This document shows positions 23,141 through 34,158 of a stretch of 64,000 nt of DNA, piece by piece. Positions within the stretch are counted from its first letter, which is position 1. Every line of letters begins with the position of its first letter. Made by a program: the position numbers and the translations under genes. This stretch comes from Leptodactylus fallax (taxonomy: Eukaryota; Chordata; Amphibia; Anura; Leptodactylidae), in NCBI GenBank assembly GCA_947044405.1, contig CAMRHE010000035.1:9521501-9585500 (forward strand). The letters run 5' to 3'. Below the pieces are notes generated by a model. The model saw only the letters and a list, made by a program, of their open reading frames with translations. It was not told where the DNA came from and did no database searches.

Positions 23141-24297
23141 GTTTTGCAGCCCAGAATTCATGGCTACGTGGACCTGTGAAATTGACATGGCGCTGCTATG
23201 TATGAGTTATCTATATATTCTATCATGTCTTGTTATGAATTTTGTTTATTTTTAGTAGTTGTGTCTGGATGTAATGAGTGAATGTTCTGTATGTGTTATT
23301 TCTAAGTCATATTACACATCTCAGGATCTAGGTAACTACGATAATTAGGATCAGGATGACAATTCATTTGTAGATAATCATTCATTCATTTGCTTTTATG
23401 TCAGGTCATAGCAGACACCACAACTACTTTTGCAGCCTGATTATCTGGGGAAATCTTTGTAACAGAGGAAAAAGATAACTTCACAGCCATATATGCCATA
23501 ATTCATGTTTCATGTCAATCTGCATACAGGAATATGGTCAGGGAACACAGATGCTTCTTTGTGTCCAAGCAACTGGACTGATAACATTCAGAAGCACCCC
23601 AATTTATCTATCAGCTGCAAGGATTATGATTTCATTTCAATGTTTGGTATGCCTTGACTTGTAAAAACATTCTGCATCACTTGCTGGCATATGATTCCTA
23701 TATCAAGTGCCCATACAGTGTTATGGTATATTCTACAAATAAATCATATTACTGTTGATTTGCATATAACTACACAGCCTTTTCACGTGGGAGGTTCCCA
23801 CAAGGGAGCTGGGTTAAGGTTCCTTTAGAAATTGGTCGTGGACAAGACAACTGGGTCAGATACCTAGAAATGCAACCAAGTTTGTAAGCTGTCCAAATTT
23901 CTCAGCTGATTATCTTACTCCCTTTTATTTTGTATACTGTTTTACGTATGTGTATGTCTTTTTATTACATCTTTTTTTCTATTGTAACTGTAAAGCACTG
24001 TACTTTTTAGTGTATATTAAATCTGGGTGACAGTCAGAACAGGCTGTCTATTTAACCCCCACTTACTCACTGGAGACAGGAGGTATGGTACTTGGTGAGT
24101 TGAAGTATGTGGCTTTTTTTATTTTTTTTTATTTTGCTGCCTTTTTTAGTGTGTCTGGGTGCTATACACATGTTCTTGTCTAGTGCTTTGACTTGACAAG
24201 TAGAGAGGAGAGCATCTGATGGCTGCAGCCATCAGCATCTGTCTGGCTTTTTCAGTTGCAGTTAGCAGCACTGGATAGATCAGAATGCTGGTTGTAG
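23141..24297. other. No feature recognised
   Basis: AT-rich, with no exon or repeat boundary I can support. Probably intronic. Confidence 0.45.
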
Positions 24298-24724
24298 TTA
24301 AAAGGGTTCTCCAGGATTTGGCAAGTGGGGTAGCCAGGGGATGTAAAAGGCAAAAAAAAAAAGCACACTCATGTTTCTGGCGCTCCATTGTCTGCTGCCA
24401 GACCCCTTTCTGTTGCTTACTGAGGCTATGGCACTGGAAGTCATGACCTTCACATGAGCCATTGATTGTTCTCAGTGGTTGCTGGAGAGAGATCGGTGAT
24501 TTCACTTAAATCCATCTCCAATTTCCTTACAGCAACCCATGATGCCACTGATTGGAATTAGTGGTCAGCTGAGGCTTAGGACTTCTGGTACTATGGTCCC
24601 AGCATGCGATGGAAAGGGGACCAGTAGTGGACAATGGATCACCAGGGAAGGGCGAGTATGCTTTTTCATATGCATGCCCCCAGCTCTGCCAAGGATTGTT
24701 CCAAATCCTGGATAAACCTTTTAA
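24298..24724. mobile_element. MITE with TTAAAAGG ends
   Basis: Inverted ends TTAAAAGGGTTCTCCAGGAT and the reverse complement of ATCCTGGATAAACCTTTTAA, about 25 bp each with few mismatches. No coding capacity. The TTAA edges hint at piggyBac-type insertion, but that is inference. Confidence 0.7.
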
Positions 24725-24928
24725 ATAACCATTGTCTGCTGACCAGTATGACGGGATTATAGGAATATTTCTGTGAAGTGTTATTAGGGGTGTAGATGGT
24801 GATCTTACATTCTAAATATGTTTTGAAATATGTCATTTCAGGTGGTGTGACTAACACTGCACAATACCAGAACAGACTGATGGTATATGATCCAATACAG
24901 GTGAGTAACAATGTAAAAGATGCATATA

Positions 24929-26533
24929 CAGTGGGGAAAAAAAGTTTTTAGTCAGCCACCAATTGTGCAAGTTCTCCCACTTAAAAAGATGAGAGAGGCC
25001 TATAATTGACACCATAGGTAGACCTCAACTATGAGAGACAAAATGAGAAAACAGATGCAGAAAATCACATTGTCTTCTTTTTTAAAGAATTTATTTGCAA
25101 ATTATGATGGAAAATAAGTATTTGGTCAATAACAAAAGTTCATCTCAATACTTTGTTATATATCCTTTTTTGGCAATGACAGAGGTCACACGTTTTCTGT
25201 AAGTCTTCACAAGGTTGGCACACACTGTTGCTGGTATGTTGGCCCATTCCTCCATGCAGATCTCCTCTAGAGCAGTGATGTTTTGGGTCTGTCGCTGGGC
25301 AACACAGACTTTCAACTCCCTCCAAAGGTTTTCTATGGGGTTGAAATCTGGAGACTGGCTAGGCCACTCCAGGACCTTGAAATGCTTCTTATGAAGCCAC
25401 TCCTTCGTTGCCCTGGTGGAGTGCTTGGGATCATTGTCTTGCTGAAAGACCCAGCCAAGTTTCATTTTCAATGCCTTTGCTGATGGAAGGAGGTTTGCAC
25501 TCAAAATCTCACGATACATGGCCCCATTCATTCTTTCATGTACATGGATCAGTCGTCCTGGTCCCTTTGTAGAGAAACAGCCCCAAAGCATGATGTTGCC
25601 ACCCCCATGCTTCACAGTAGGTATGGTGTTCTTTGGATGCAACTCAGCATTCATTCTCCTCAAAACACGACGAGTTGTGTTTCTACCAAACAGTTCTACT
25701 TTGGTTTCATCTGACCATATGACATTCTCCCAATACTCTTCTGGAACATCCAAATGCTCTCTGGAAAACTTCAGACGGGCCTGGATATGTACTGGCTTAA
25801 GCAGGGGGACACGTCTGGCACTGCAGGATCTCAGTCCCTGGCGGCGTAGTGTGTTACTGACGGTAGCATTTGTTACATTAGTCCCAGCTTTCTGCAGGTC
25901 ATTCACTAGGTCCCCCAGTGTGGTTCTGGGATTTCTGCTAATTGTTCTTGTGATCATTTTGACCCCACAGGGTGAGATCTTGCGTGAAGCCCCTGATCGA
26001 GGGAGATTATCAGTGGTCTTGTATGTCTTCCATTTTCTAATTATTGCTCCCACAGTTGATTTCTTCACACCAAGCTGCTTGCCTATTGCAGATTCAGTCT
26101 TCCCAGCCTGGTGCAGGTCTACAATTTTGTTTCTGGTGTCCTTCCTCAGCTCTTTGGCCTTCACCATAGTGGAGTTTGGAGTGTGACTGTTTGAGGTTGT
26201 GGACAGGTGTCTTTTATACTGATAACAATGTCAAACAGGTGCCATTACTACAGGTAATGAGTGGAGGACAGAGGAGCCTCTTAAAGAAGAAGTTACAGAT
26301 CTTTGAGAGCCAGAAATCTTGCTTGTTTGTAGGTGACCAAATACTTATTTTCCACCATAATTTGCAAATAAATTCTTTAAAAAATAAGACAATGTGATTT
26401 TCTAGATATGTTTTCTCATTTTGTCTCTCATAGTTGAGGTCTACCTATGATGTCAATTACAGGCCTCTCTCATCTTTTTAAGTGGGAGAACTTGGACAAT
26501 TGGTGGCTGACTAAATACTTTTTTTCCCCACTG
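24929..26533 (-). mobile_element. Complete Tc1 (DD34E) transposon, 1605 bp
   Basis: Ends CAGTGGGGAAAAAAAGT and its inverse, flanked by TA at 24927-24928 and 26534-26535. Inverted repeats of about 205 bp (24929-25139 and 26328-26533) differ at roughly ten positions by eye, so the insertion is not very recent. One uninterrupted transposase lies on the - strand between them. Confidence 0.95.
25145..26167 (-). CDS. Tc1 transposase (DD34E), intact open frame
   Basis: A 340-residue cut-and-paste transposase, the usual Tc1 length. The N-terminal half (1-110) has two helix-turn-helix regions ([19 protein letters not shown] in the first), which bind the inverted repeats. The linker reads PRSGASRK where many relatives have GRPR. 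The catalytic core has [13 protein letters not shown] (first Asp), a [13 protein letters not shown] glycine-rich box, [11 protein letters not shown] (second Asp) and [10 protein letters not shown] (Glu), with 34 residues between the last two. All three acidic residues are present. The start at 26167 gives [10 protein letters not shown], matching the family start. Whether it is expressed or active cannot be seen. Confidence 0.93.
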   Translation of the reverse strand: MVKAKELRKDTRNKIVDLHQAGKTESAIGKQLGVKKSTVGAIIRKWKTYKTTDNLPRSGASRKISPCGVKMITRTISRNPRTTLGDLVNDLQKAGTNVTNATVSNTLRRQGLRSCSARRVPLLKPVHIQARLKFSREHLDVPEEYWENVIWSDETKVELFGRNTTRRVLRRMNAELHPKNTIPTVKHGGGNIMLWGCFSTKGPGRLIHVHERMNGAMYREILSANLLPSAKALKMKLGWVFQQDNDPKHSTRATKEWLHKKHFKVLEWPSQSPDFNPIENLWRELKVCVAQRQTQNITALEEICMEEWANIPATVCANLVKTYRKRVTSVIAKKGYITKY

Positions 26534-26535
26534 TA

Positions 26536-28207
26536 TTCCATATTGGTCCAGATTTACTAATAGACAGTGTAAATTTAAACAGAAAATGCACCATGTTTTT
26601 CACAACAGTTGATGTTTGGGGATATAACCTAACATATCTTTATGACTCCATTTTTAATGCATCTTGGCGAATTAAGCCATGCCACCTTGACTGAGAAGCC
26701 ACAACCACATATCAAGTCAAGAACTTTTAGCTCAAACTAGATGTGCCAAAGGTGTGTCACACTTCTACCAGTATCTAGTCTTAACCACAAAATATAACTT
26801 TATACATGGAATTATCTAAGAAAAACAACACAAAATCACCTGATAGAAAGCAAAACACACAAAAATACAAAATAAATGACAACACAAACTACAAGTATTC
26901 TAGAAATATAATACATAGTACAATTCCATGTGAAAACCTAGCCTAAGTGCTTTGAGAGTGTGACTTCTATATTAATGTCTGCTTACATACCGAGTTTAAT
27001 GGGTTAATGATATATTTTCATTGGTGTTAGTAATATGAAGGCATGTTCATTGCTTTAAATATAGGGAACATCACAGCTATGTCTGCTTCCTTTGTTAATT
27101 GTATGGTATGCTATTCCAGGCACACATACAGTTAATAATTGAAACTTTCTTTAAATGAGGACAGCTTCATGTTTGCGCACACAGCCTCAATTTTTTTACA
27201 TTCTGCTGGCATATTGTTTACGGTGGGCTCTGGCAAACCACATCTGCTTGTACCCGCTCTGAATCTCAATTACTCTATCACTGAGCACTGGGGCACGGCT
27301 TTAAGCAAGGCCTTTGTGGAGAGTCAATAATGACTGCCATCTGCCACCGAGCACAGAGCTACCTGCTAGCAGACAGGCTGCGGTGACCTATGCTCCCCTA
27401 TCACTGATTAGTATTCAAACACTGCCGTTTTAGCTGTGACCTTGCTGAGACCCCTGTGCCTCGCTGCTTGTGTAGTGCTTCACCTGGCAGGCATTGCAGT
27501 GGAGAAAAAGAATGCTGTAATCAGGGGACAGAAGAATACTTTGCAAATCAGATGGCATTTTTATCTTCCTGCCGTGGGACTTTCCTGCTAACCATGTAAA
27601 ATACAATGGTATTCTCCAGTTCTCTGTTAGTTACTATCTATTGTGGCCTTCACTTAACACAGCAACTTATTCATGTTATTAATATGTGGATAGATTATTG
27701 TATATGCAAGTCATATGGATAATAAATAGACACACAAACGGATAAGATACAATGTACAGTACATTTATTGTAATATAAACGGGTACACATCAGGAGTTTC
27801 TCCCAATGAAACCTCCAAACACATACATAGGGTATAAATGGGTGTCAAAAGTGGCAAATTAAACAAAAACAAAAAAGGTCTGAACACAGCCTTATGCAAT
27901 GAATGTCTTTACTTTAAAGTGTACCTTCAATCATAAATGAAAGAGTTTGTGTTTGAACTCTATAAACTCCTCCTTCTGAGCACCAACAGTTTAGACACCC
28001 ATGCTGTATAGTTCTGCAACTGACTCCAGAAGCTGAAATTGCTGTATCCTGTGCATCCGTAGCCACGAGAAAGGCTTCTGCAAAACCTCGTTTGACTACA
28101 ATAGAAGCAGCATATTGAGTTGAGCCTTGCTGATAGGTGTGGCTGTCCATTGGAGTACAGCACAAGTGTCTGCCTGGCTGAAGCTCAAAATCAGCTACTT
28201 AGGAAAG
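26536..28207. other. No feature recognised
   Basis: AT-rich probable intron of the kelch gene. No supported exon, tandem array or terminal repeats. The open frames near 27914-28165 have no recognisable motif. Confidence 0.45.
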
Positions 28208-28795
28208 TTAAAGGAATTGTCTGGCCTAAAATTTTATCTATTAATTAGACCGGGGATGGTGAAAATAATAAAAGAAAACCATACTCACCTATCCCCGGTG
28301 CTCCGGTACATCCCCGTGGGGTCTGGTCCTGCAGCTCTGTTGTTGTCTTCTGGCAGAAGTAACCACCCCACGTGACAGCTGAGACAAATCAGTGGCCTCA
28401 AGAAGGGAATTGGATACGTCACTGCCTGTGATGTTCCCAGTTCCTTTCCTGATTCTACTGATTGGCCTCAGCAGTCACGTGATCACTGAGGCCAGTCAGC
28501 GGCCCCAAGAAGAGAACGGGGCACGTCACTACCTGTGATGTTCCCAGTTCCTTTCCTGAGGCTGCTGATTGGCCTAAGCAGTCACGTACTGCTAAAGTCA
28601 ATCAGTGGCCTTAGTGGAAGGGATTCGGAACGTCACAGCTGGCGAGAAATTCATGAACAAGCAGGCAGCCAACCAGAACGCCGTGGGAAGACACCAGAGC
28701 ATTGGGGACAGGTGAGTATGTTTTTTTAAATATTTTTTTTTACCTCCCCCTGGCCTAATTAGAAAATATTATTTAGCCTGGACAATCTCTTTAAA
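28208..28795. mobile_element. MITE with TTAAAG ends and an internal 107-bp tandem repeat
   Basis: Left end TTAAAGGAATTGTCTGGCC and right end GGCCTGGACAATCTCTTTAA-like sequence are inverted relatives. Inside, ACGTCAC marks at 28416, 28523 and 28629 show about 107-bp spacing, with the block CTGTGATGTTCCCAGTTCC repeated in the first two units. No protein. Confidence 0.7.
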
Positions 28796-29267
28796 GCTTC
28801 TTGTAGGCTCATATCGTATGTTCTACGCAGCTTATGATTTTAAAAAAGTGTGTTGTGCATCATGTTGTACAACTTTCAATAAAAAAAAATAAATAAAAAA
28901 TCACCTCACATTATACACTATATAGACAACATGGAGAGGTAAATCATTACTCAGGCAGCATCGCAAACTGACTCATGGTGGTATTAAACCAATACTGTAT
29001 TTGGGACACTATATCCAAGACACAGTGTATAGTACAATACACATCAATGTTTTGTGATATGCTGTATCTATATGGTCAACGTAACATTTCAATAAAAAGA
29101 ATAAAAACAACAAAAAGACAGAAGAAGTACTCATCAAAATAAATTCTCTGCCACTCTGGTGGACCCTTCTGGTCTTTGGTTACTTTGCTGCAGTCAATCA
29201 CTGGCCTCAGTGTCTCTTGCAGGCATCACCTCAGGGTGCAAGAATACCAAATATAGCATTTATAGGG
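28796..29267. other. No feature recognised
   Basis: AT-rich intronic-type DNA with short A-runs (28878-28900). No exon or repeat ends supported. Confidence 0.4.
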
Positions 29268-29690
29268 AGTCTGTCAACAGAACAGCCCCTATTGAACTAT
29301 AAAATCATTCTGTTTGGCTTCCTGAGCAGTGCCTCTGTTGCTGAGATGTTGGCTTTACTCCTGATATGCTAATGAGCTGTTTGGTGCCACAAGGATGTCA
29401 CCATTACTCTCAATGGACCAAATAGCTATGCTTCCTGCGCCCAGTCCCTCCATCCCTTACTGCTATAACTGTCATGTACACTGCCTGGCCTTGTCAGTTA
29501 TAGCAGTGATATAGCTCTTTGGTACGATGAGAGCAATGGTGACACCCTCATTACACCAAACAGCACATTAGTATATCAGGAAAAAAAGCTAAGCAGAGAA
29601 GCAGAGAAAAAGTGTTTTATTTATGTGAACCCCTTACTATCTGACTGTACTTATTGTTCAGTATGGACTGTTCTCTTGACAGACTGGGGG
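29268..29690. mobile_element. Palindromic MITE
   Basis: Outer ends GGAGTCTGTCAACAGAACA and TGTTCTCTTGACAGACTGGG are inverted. Inner blocks also mirror, for example GGTGCCACAAGGATGTCACC and GGTGACACCCTCATTACACC. No coding capacity. Confidence 0.7.
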
Positions 29691-29882
29691 GAAATACTAT
29701 ACCTAACACATGTAAATGTAGAAATGTAACTTTAAAAAAGATGAATTGTGTTTTAAAACACATGCCTAAAACCACACAGAGATAAAAACATGTAACATGG
29801 AATTCTATGATTTTTTTTTTTTATAGTCACTAATATTGGTTACCTGGATTAGAACAATAGCTATGCACACAGTAAGGCTATT

Positions 29883-30043
29883 CGTTCCATGCAAGTAAAA
29901 AGCAAGGGCGGCACTCACTAGTATAAAAGTCATTATTAGCTATTCAGTGCAGCAGGAAGCCAACACCACAAGGCAACAGGCTGTTTTGCACTACAAATGC
30001 TTTCTCAATCCACCCTTGCTTTTTACTTATATGGAACGAATAT
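29883..30043. mobile_element. Short MITE
   Basis: Inverted ends CGTTCCATGCAAGTAAAAAG and CTTTTTACTTATATGGAACG with about 160 bp between the outer edges. No coding capacity. Confidence 0.72.
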
Positions 30044-30139
30044 ATTGGAGTTAAATTTTGGCTGAACACCCTGGTGTACTTGTTCCTCCATCTCCTGGTC
30101 TGAAGGTGAGTGTCTGTATCCTGAATGTAGTAGTGGTAA

Positions 30140-31076
30140 CATACCTCCCAACTTTCAAAGGACAGAAAGAGGGAGAAAATGTGTAGCGCGCTATGTGCAC
30201 AGCTGCAAATTTAGCTCCACCCACTTCTATGTTGACTCCGCCCATTCTCATCCATTTTTCCATGTGCCTCCACACAGTATAATGCTCCTACAGTCACCCT
30301 AACATTATATGCCCACACATTATAATGTTCCCCTCCAATTGCCCCACAGTATTAAGTCCCTCTCCTAGTGTCCCAGTTTAAACTGGCGGAAACTAGAGGG
30401 GGACATTAAACTGGGGCAGCTTGAGGGGGACATTATACCCCCCACAGTTTAATGTCCTCCAGTTACCCCCAGTTTAATGTCACCCTCTATCTGCCCGCCA
30501 GTTTAATGTCCACTCCTTGATCTGCCCAGTTTGACATCCCCCCTCCATCTGTTACCATTTTAATGTCCCCCTTCATCTGCCACCAATTTAATGTCCCCCT
30601 TTCATCTGTCACCAGCTTAATGCCCCCTTCATCTGCCACCAGTTTAATTCCCCCCTTCATCTGCCTTCAGTTTAACTGCCCCCTACATCTGCCCTAGTTT
30701 CATTGCCCCCCATCTTCCTCCAGTTCCCCCCCTCTTGCTCACACATGCTGTCTCTTCTCTCCTCACCTTCCATCAGTCTCCGTTCCCAGCAGCTTCCTCT
30801 TTCTGTGTAATGCCATACTGTCCTGTAGTATCCAGAATAGCTCCGCCCACACAAGAGTCCGATCACATGGTCATGACGTCATCAAAGGTCCTTTAGTCCT
30901 CTAGGATTTAGCATCTACCATTTAGCTGGAGATAAGAGCCGGTGGATAAGGGCAAAGTTTGTTAACAGCAAAACACTAGGGCATAGCAGGACAAACTGTA
31001 AGCTATCCGGGACGGCGGGACAACAGTGTAAAATCAGGACTGTCTCCCACTGGATGCGGGATGGTTGGGAGCTATG
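30140..31076. mobile_element. Non-autonomous element with CATA(C/G)CTCCCAAC ends
   Basis: Left end CATACCTCCCAAC, right end GTTGGGAGCTATG, flanked by GTGGTAA on both sides (30133-30139 and 31077-31083), a 7-bp direct repeat. Inside, 30340-30720 is a minisatellite on the theme CAGTTTAATGTCCCCC(TTCATCTGCC). Superfamily unassigned; a hAT with a degraded 8-bp duplication is possible. Confidence 0.72.
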
Positions 31077-31083
31077 GTGGTAA

Positions 31084-32157
31084 TGTGCATATGATGGTAG
31101 TGCTGGGTTGTTTTTTTGTTTTGTTTTTTTTTGTGTGGTTTTTGGATATATTCACATGACTGTGGATAAATACGACCATAAAAAATGAACAAAATGTTCA
31201 ATTTTTTCATGGCCATTTGGCATCTGCCTGAAAGCCATTTTTACAGAACCCTCATAGTTGTCTATTGAGGAATCCATGAAAATGGACAAAAACAGGACTG
31301 GTTTTATTTTTTGACAGTCTGTCAAAATGGACCAACCAAAAAAAACCAAAAAAAAAAACCTGTGTAAATAGTCACATTGACTTCAATGTGTTCTATATAC
31401 AGCATTGTGATAGCTGTTTTTGACTTTTGTATGAATAAGGCTTAACAATAATACAAATATGATAATAGAAATGCTCTTGGGAAAGTGCAGTCTATAAAGA
31501 TGTTATCGGTGAATATGACTATTTCCATTCTATATTTTTAGAACTGTAAAACACACACTGTAGTGACAGGGAAAACATACTTAAAGACATATTATTTTGT
31601 ATACTTTTTTTTTCCACAGTGAACACTACTTTTTTCACATCCACAGACTAAGGCTACATGCACACATGAAAAAGTGGACATTAAAAATGTATGAAATTGT
31701 TCATGGAAAAAAAAAACGGTCTTTGTTGCCCATAGGAACCAAACACACGGCAACTTTCAATTTTCAGTGACACGATAAGAAATTAAAGCTGTACTGTGAT
31801 TGGTTGCTATAGGCAACCGTTTTTATTTTAGCCAGTATTATCAACCTCTCATATTGTGTTTTTGTGACATTTTTCCCACTTGCTGTCCTTTTTTTTTTTT
31901 TTTCCAAAATGCAGTATACTCAACTTATGGCATTTTTTAGGCTTTATTCCATAGACCTTTTTATAGGAAAGAAAAAAACATACAGATAGAAATGTCATGA
32001 AAATGTAAAACCACAAAAAAAGCCATCAAAAAAGGTTTGCAGTAACATTATGGCAAAATACAAAAATAGTGTATGAAGGAAGTCTAAATCTTTATACTGA
32101 ATGCAGAACTGTAACTATTGCATTATGCCAAAACAATTGTTAATTTATATTTTCCAG
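31084..32157. other. Intron sequence of the kelch gene, no other feature
   Basis: AT-rich with several homopolymers (poly-T near 31893-31910). The last bases before 32158 form the 3' splice site TTTTCCAG. Confidence 0.5.
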
Positions 32158-32350
32158 AATAAGTGGATTAGTCGCAGCCCTATGCTACAGAGAAGAGTAT
32201 ACCATGCCATGGCAGCAGTCCAAAGGAAACTTTATGTCCTGGGTGGAAATGATTTAGATTACAACAATGATCGGATTTTGGTGCGACACATAGATTCTTA
32301 CAATATTGACACAGACCAATGGACACGCTGCAACTTTAACTTACTCACAG
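32158..32350 (+). CDS. KLHL32: Kelch-like protein 32, third-last exon
   Basis: Encodes NKWISRSPMLQRRVYHAMAA onward, 64 full codons plus one base. It contains a kelch beta-propeller blade with the LYVLGG signature, then NIDTDQWTRCN. KLHL32 belongs to the BTB-BACK-kelch family, whose members act as substrate adaptors of cullin-3 ubiquitin ligases; the specific substrate of KLHL32 is not known to me. The 3' splice site TTTTCCAG precedes 32158, and the donor CACAG/GTGAGT follows 32350. The exon starts in phase 0 and ends in phase 1, matching the exon at 40604. BTB, BACK and earlier kelch exons lie upstream of or outside this window. The name rests on C-terminal sequence recall plus the neighbouring MMS22L. 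Confidence 0.85.
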
Positions 32351-32474
32351 GTGAGTACCATTGATAATCGAATTCTACATATATTGCTGTGACATACCAG
32401 ACAACCTGACTTAAATACTGCATAGTCCTCTTTTTAGTTTCCTAGATCAGAACTGTGGAATCCTACTGTAAGGA
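32351..32474. other. Start of the KLHL32 intron
   Basis: Donor side of the intron; no feature of its own. Confidence 0.4.
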
Positions 32475-32930
32475 GGATGGGGAAGGGGGGGCTCACACTA
32501 CCATTATTCACCATCTCCACCAATTCAAGTTCTTAGCATGTGTTTATAGTTGTCGCTCCACTGATTCCAGTGCAGTTGGAACTTTTTCCTTAGCCTGCAC
32601 CATTACTGAGCATCAAGCACAGTTAGTTTTGATGCCTTATGTGCTGGTTAAGCTCCGTAATGTCAGAAGGGCAGTGTCAGGCGGGTGGACGTGATTCAGA
32701 GCTCCAATTAGAGGCAGCCAGTGTCAGAGCTCAGAATCACACCCCTTATCTGCTCCTGCCACACCGTCCTTCTGACAGGACAGAGCCTAAATAGCTTATC
32801 AGGCACCACAACTAACAGCATTGATTGCTCGGGAACGAAGAGAGCTATAGAAAAAATTCCAACTGTGCCAGAATCAGTGGAGCAGCACCGAATTATGTAA
32901 ATAACTGGACTTGTTAGAGGTGGTGAAAGG
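32475..32930. mobile_element. Palindromic MITE in a KLHL32 intron
   Basis: Left arm (about 32500-32690) and right arm (about 32740-32930) are imperfect inverted copies. For example, CGCTCCACTGATTCCAGTGC faces the complement of GCCAGAATCAGTGGAGCAGC. No coding capacity. Confidence 0.65.
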
Positions 32931-33520
32931 TTCTCTTTAAATGACAGATACAGATGGAGTTTGCATTCGACTCAATGTGAAAAATATTACGAACCTTTCT
33001 TCCGTCATGTTTTTTTTCTTACTTTTCTGACGGAAGAAAAAGTCCTGCATGCAGGACCTTTTCAAATGATCTTTCAAAAATGAATTAGCAGAGGGGGTAT
33101 GCCTGTAACGGCTGGATGCATGTGAGCTGAGCTCCGGTTAGGACCCAGCACATCCTGACTTAATCCTGTTGATATCCAAGACACCTCATAACTTCTGGTG
33201 ATTGTCTGGATGCGGGACCATGCTAACTGTGCAGACAGCTTCCACACTCCTCTGGCGTCCGTGGTCTTGTTGAGGGATGCAGCGGGCTATCCGTTACTTG
33301 GGGACCAGTGGAATTTCATCCCCCATATACTAGGACTGTTATTTGGTACCACAATATGGCTGCTCCCGCCTCCATCCTCTGCAATTTGTATCAAGATGGC
33401 CCTGTCTCCGACACATGACTTTGTGCTGGGGGGGTTCCATATCCCTACATTCCTCTTGTAGCTGCTTATGTATAGCAGGCAGTGACGATGGCATGAACTG
33501 TATGGTAGGAAGGAGCCCCT

Positions 33521-33800
33521 CTGGTATCACCTACTGGCTGCCACAACTGTGTTGCTGTACTTGTCTCTGGAAGGTTGAACAGTGACTAACAGTTTAGTGC
33601 TGACCCTCTGGTAATACCTACTAGCTGCAATGGCTACACTGCCACGCGTGTCCTTGGCAGATTGCATAGTGGACACTAGTTCAGTACTGATGCCCTGGTA
33701 ACACCTACTGGCTATATCAAATGTATTGCTACACCTGTCTTTGGAAGATTGAACTGTGGACACCAGTTTAGTGCCGACCCTCTGGCAACACCTACTGGCG
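33521..33800. repeat. 87-bp tandem repeat, three units plus part of a fourth
   Basis: The phrase CTGGTA(A/T)(C/T)AC followed by CTACTGGCT begins at 33521, 33608, 33695 and 33782, exactly 87 bases apart. It lies upstream of the ORF2 remnant, where some LINEs carry promoter monomers, and 87 is also a multiple of three. Confidence 0.85.
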
Positions 33801-34158
33801 ATGGTGCAGGCTTCTGGATGTCGTCTACTAGCACTTTCTGGCTCCCTCTCACATTATAAACAGAAGTACTTCTGGGACATTGGCACAGAATTGACCCACT
33901 GATAACTCCTCCTGGCATTCTCTGGCTCTTCGCAATTTGGGTTTGTCCCATATATCCAAGAACCGGAGAAGTGACCTCTCTACTATGAACCGGCAAAAGA
34001 AGGGAACAGTCAGAACTTCATCTCTCACGGGCAAGATTGAGGTGGTCAAAATTGATGCAGGCCTTGCCAGGATCTCCAGAACTTGAGGGGTAGGGTGAAA
34101 GAAACAGAAGAGCATACTTCTCTCCTGGAAGACAACATAGCCTCAGTGCCATAAAAAA

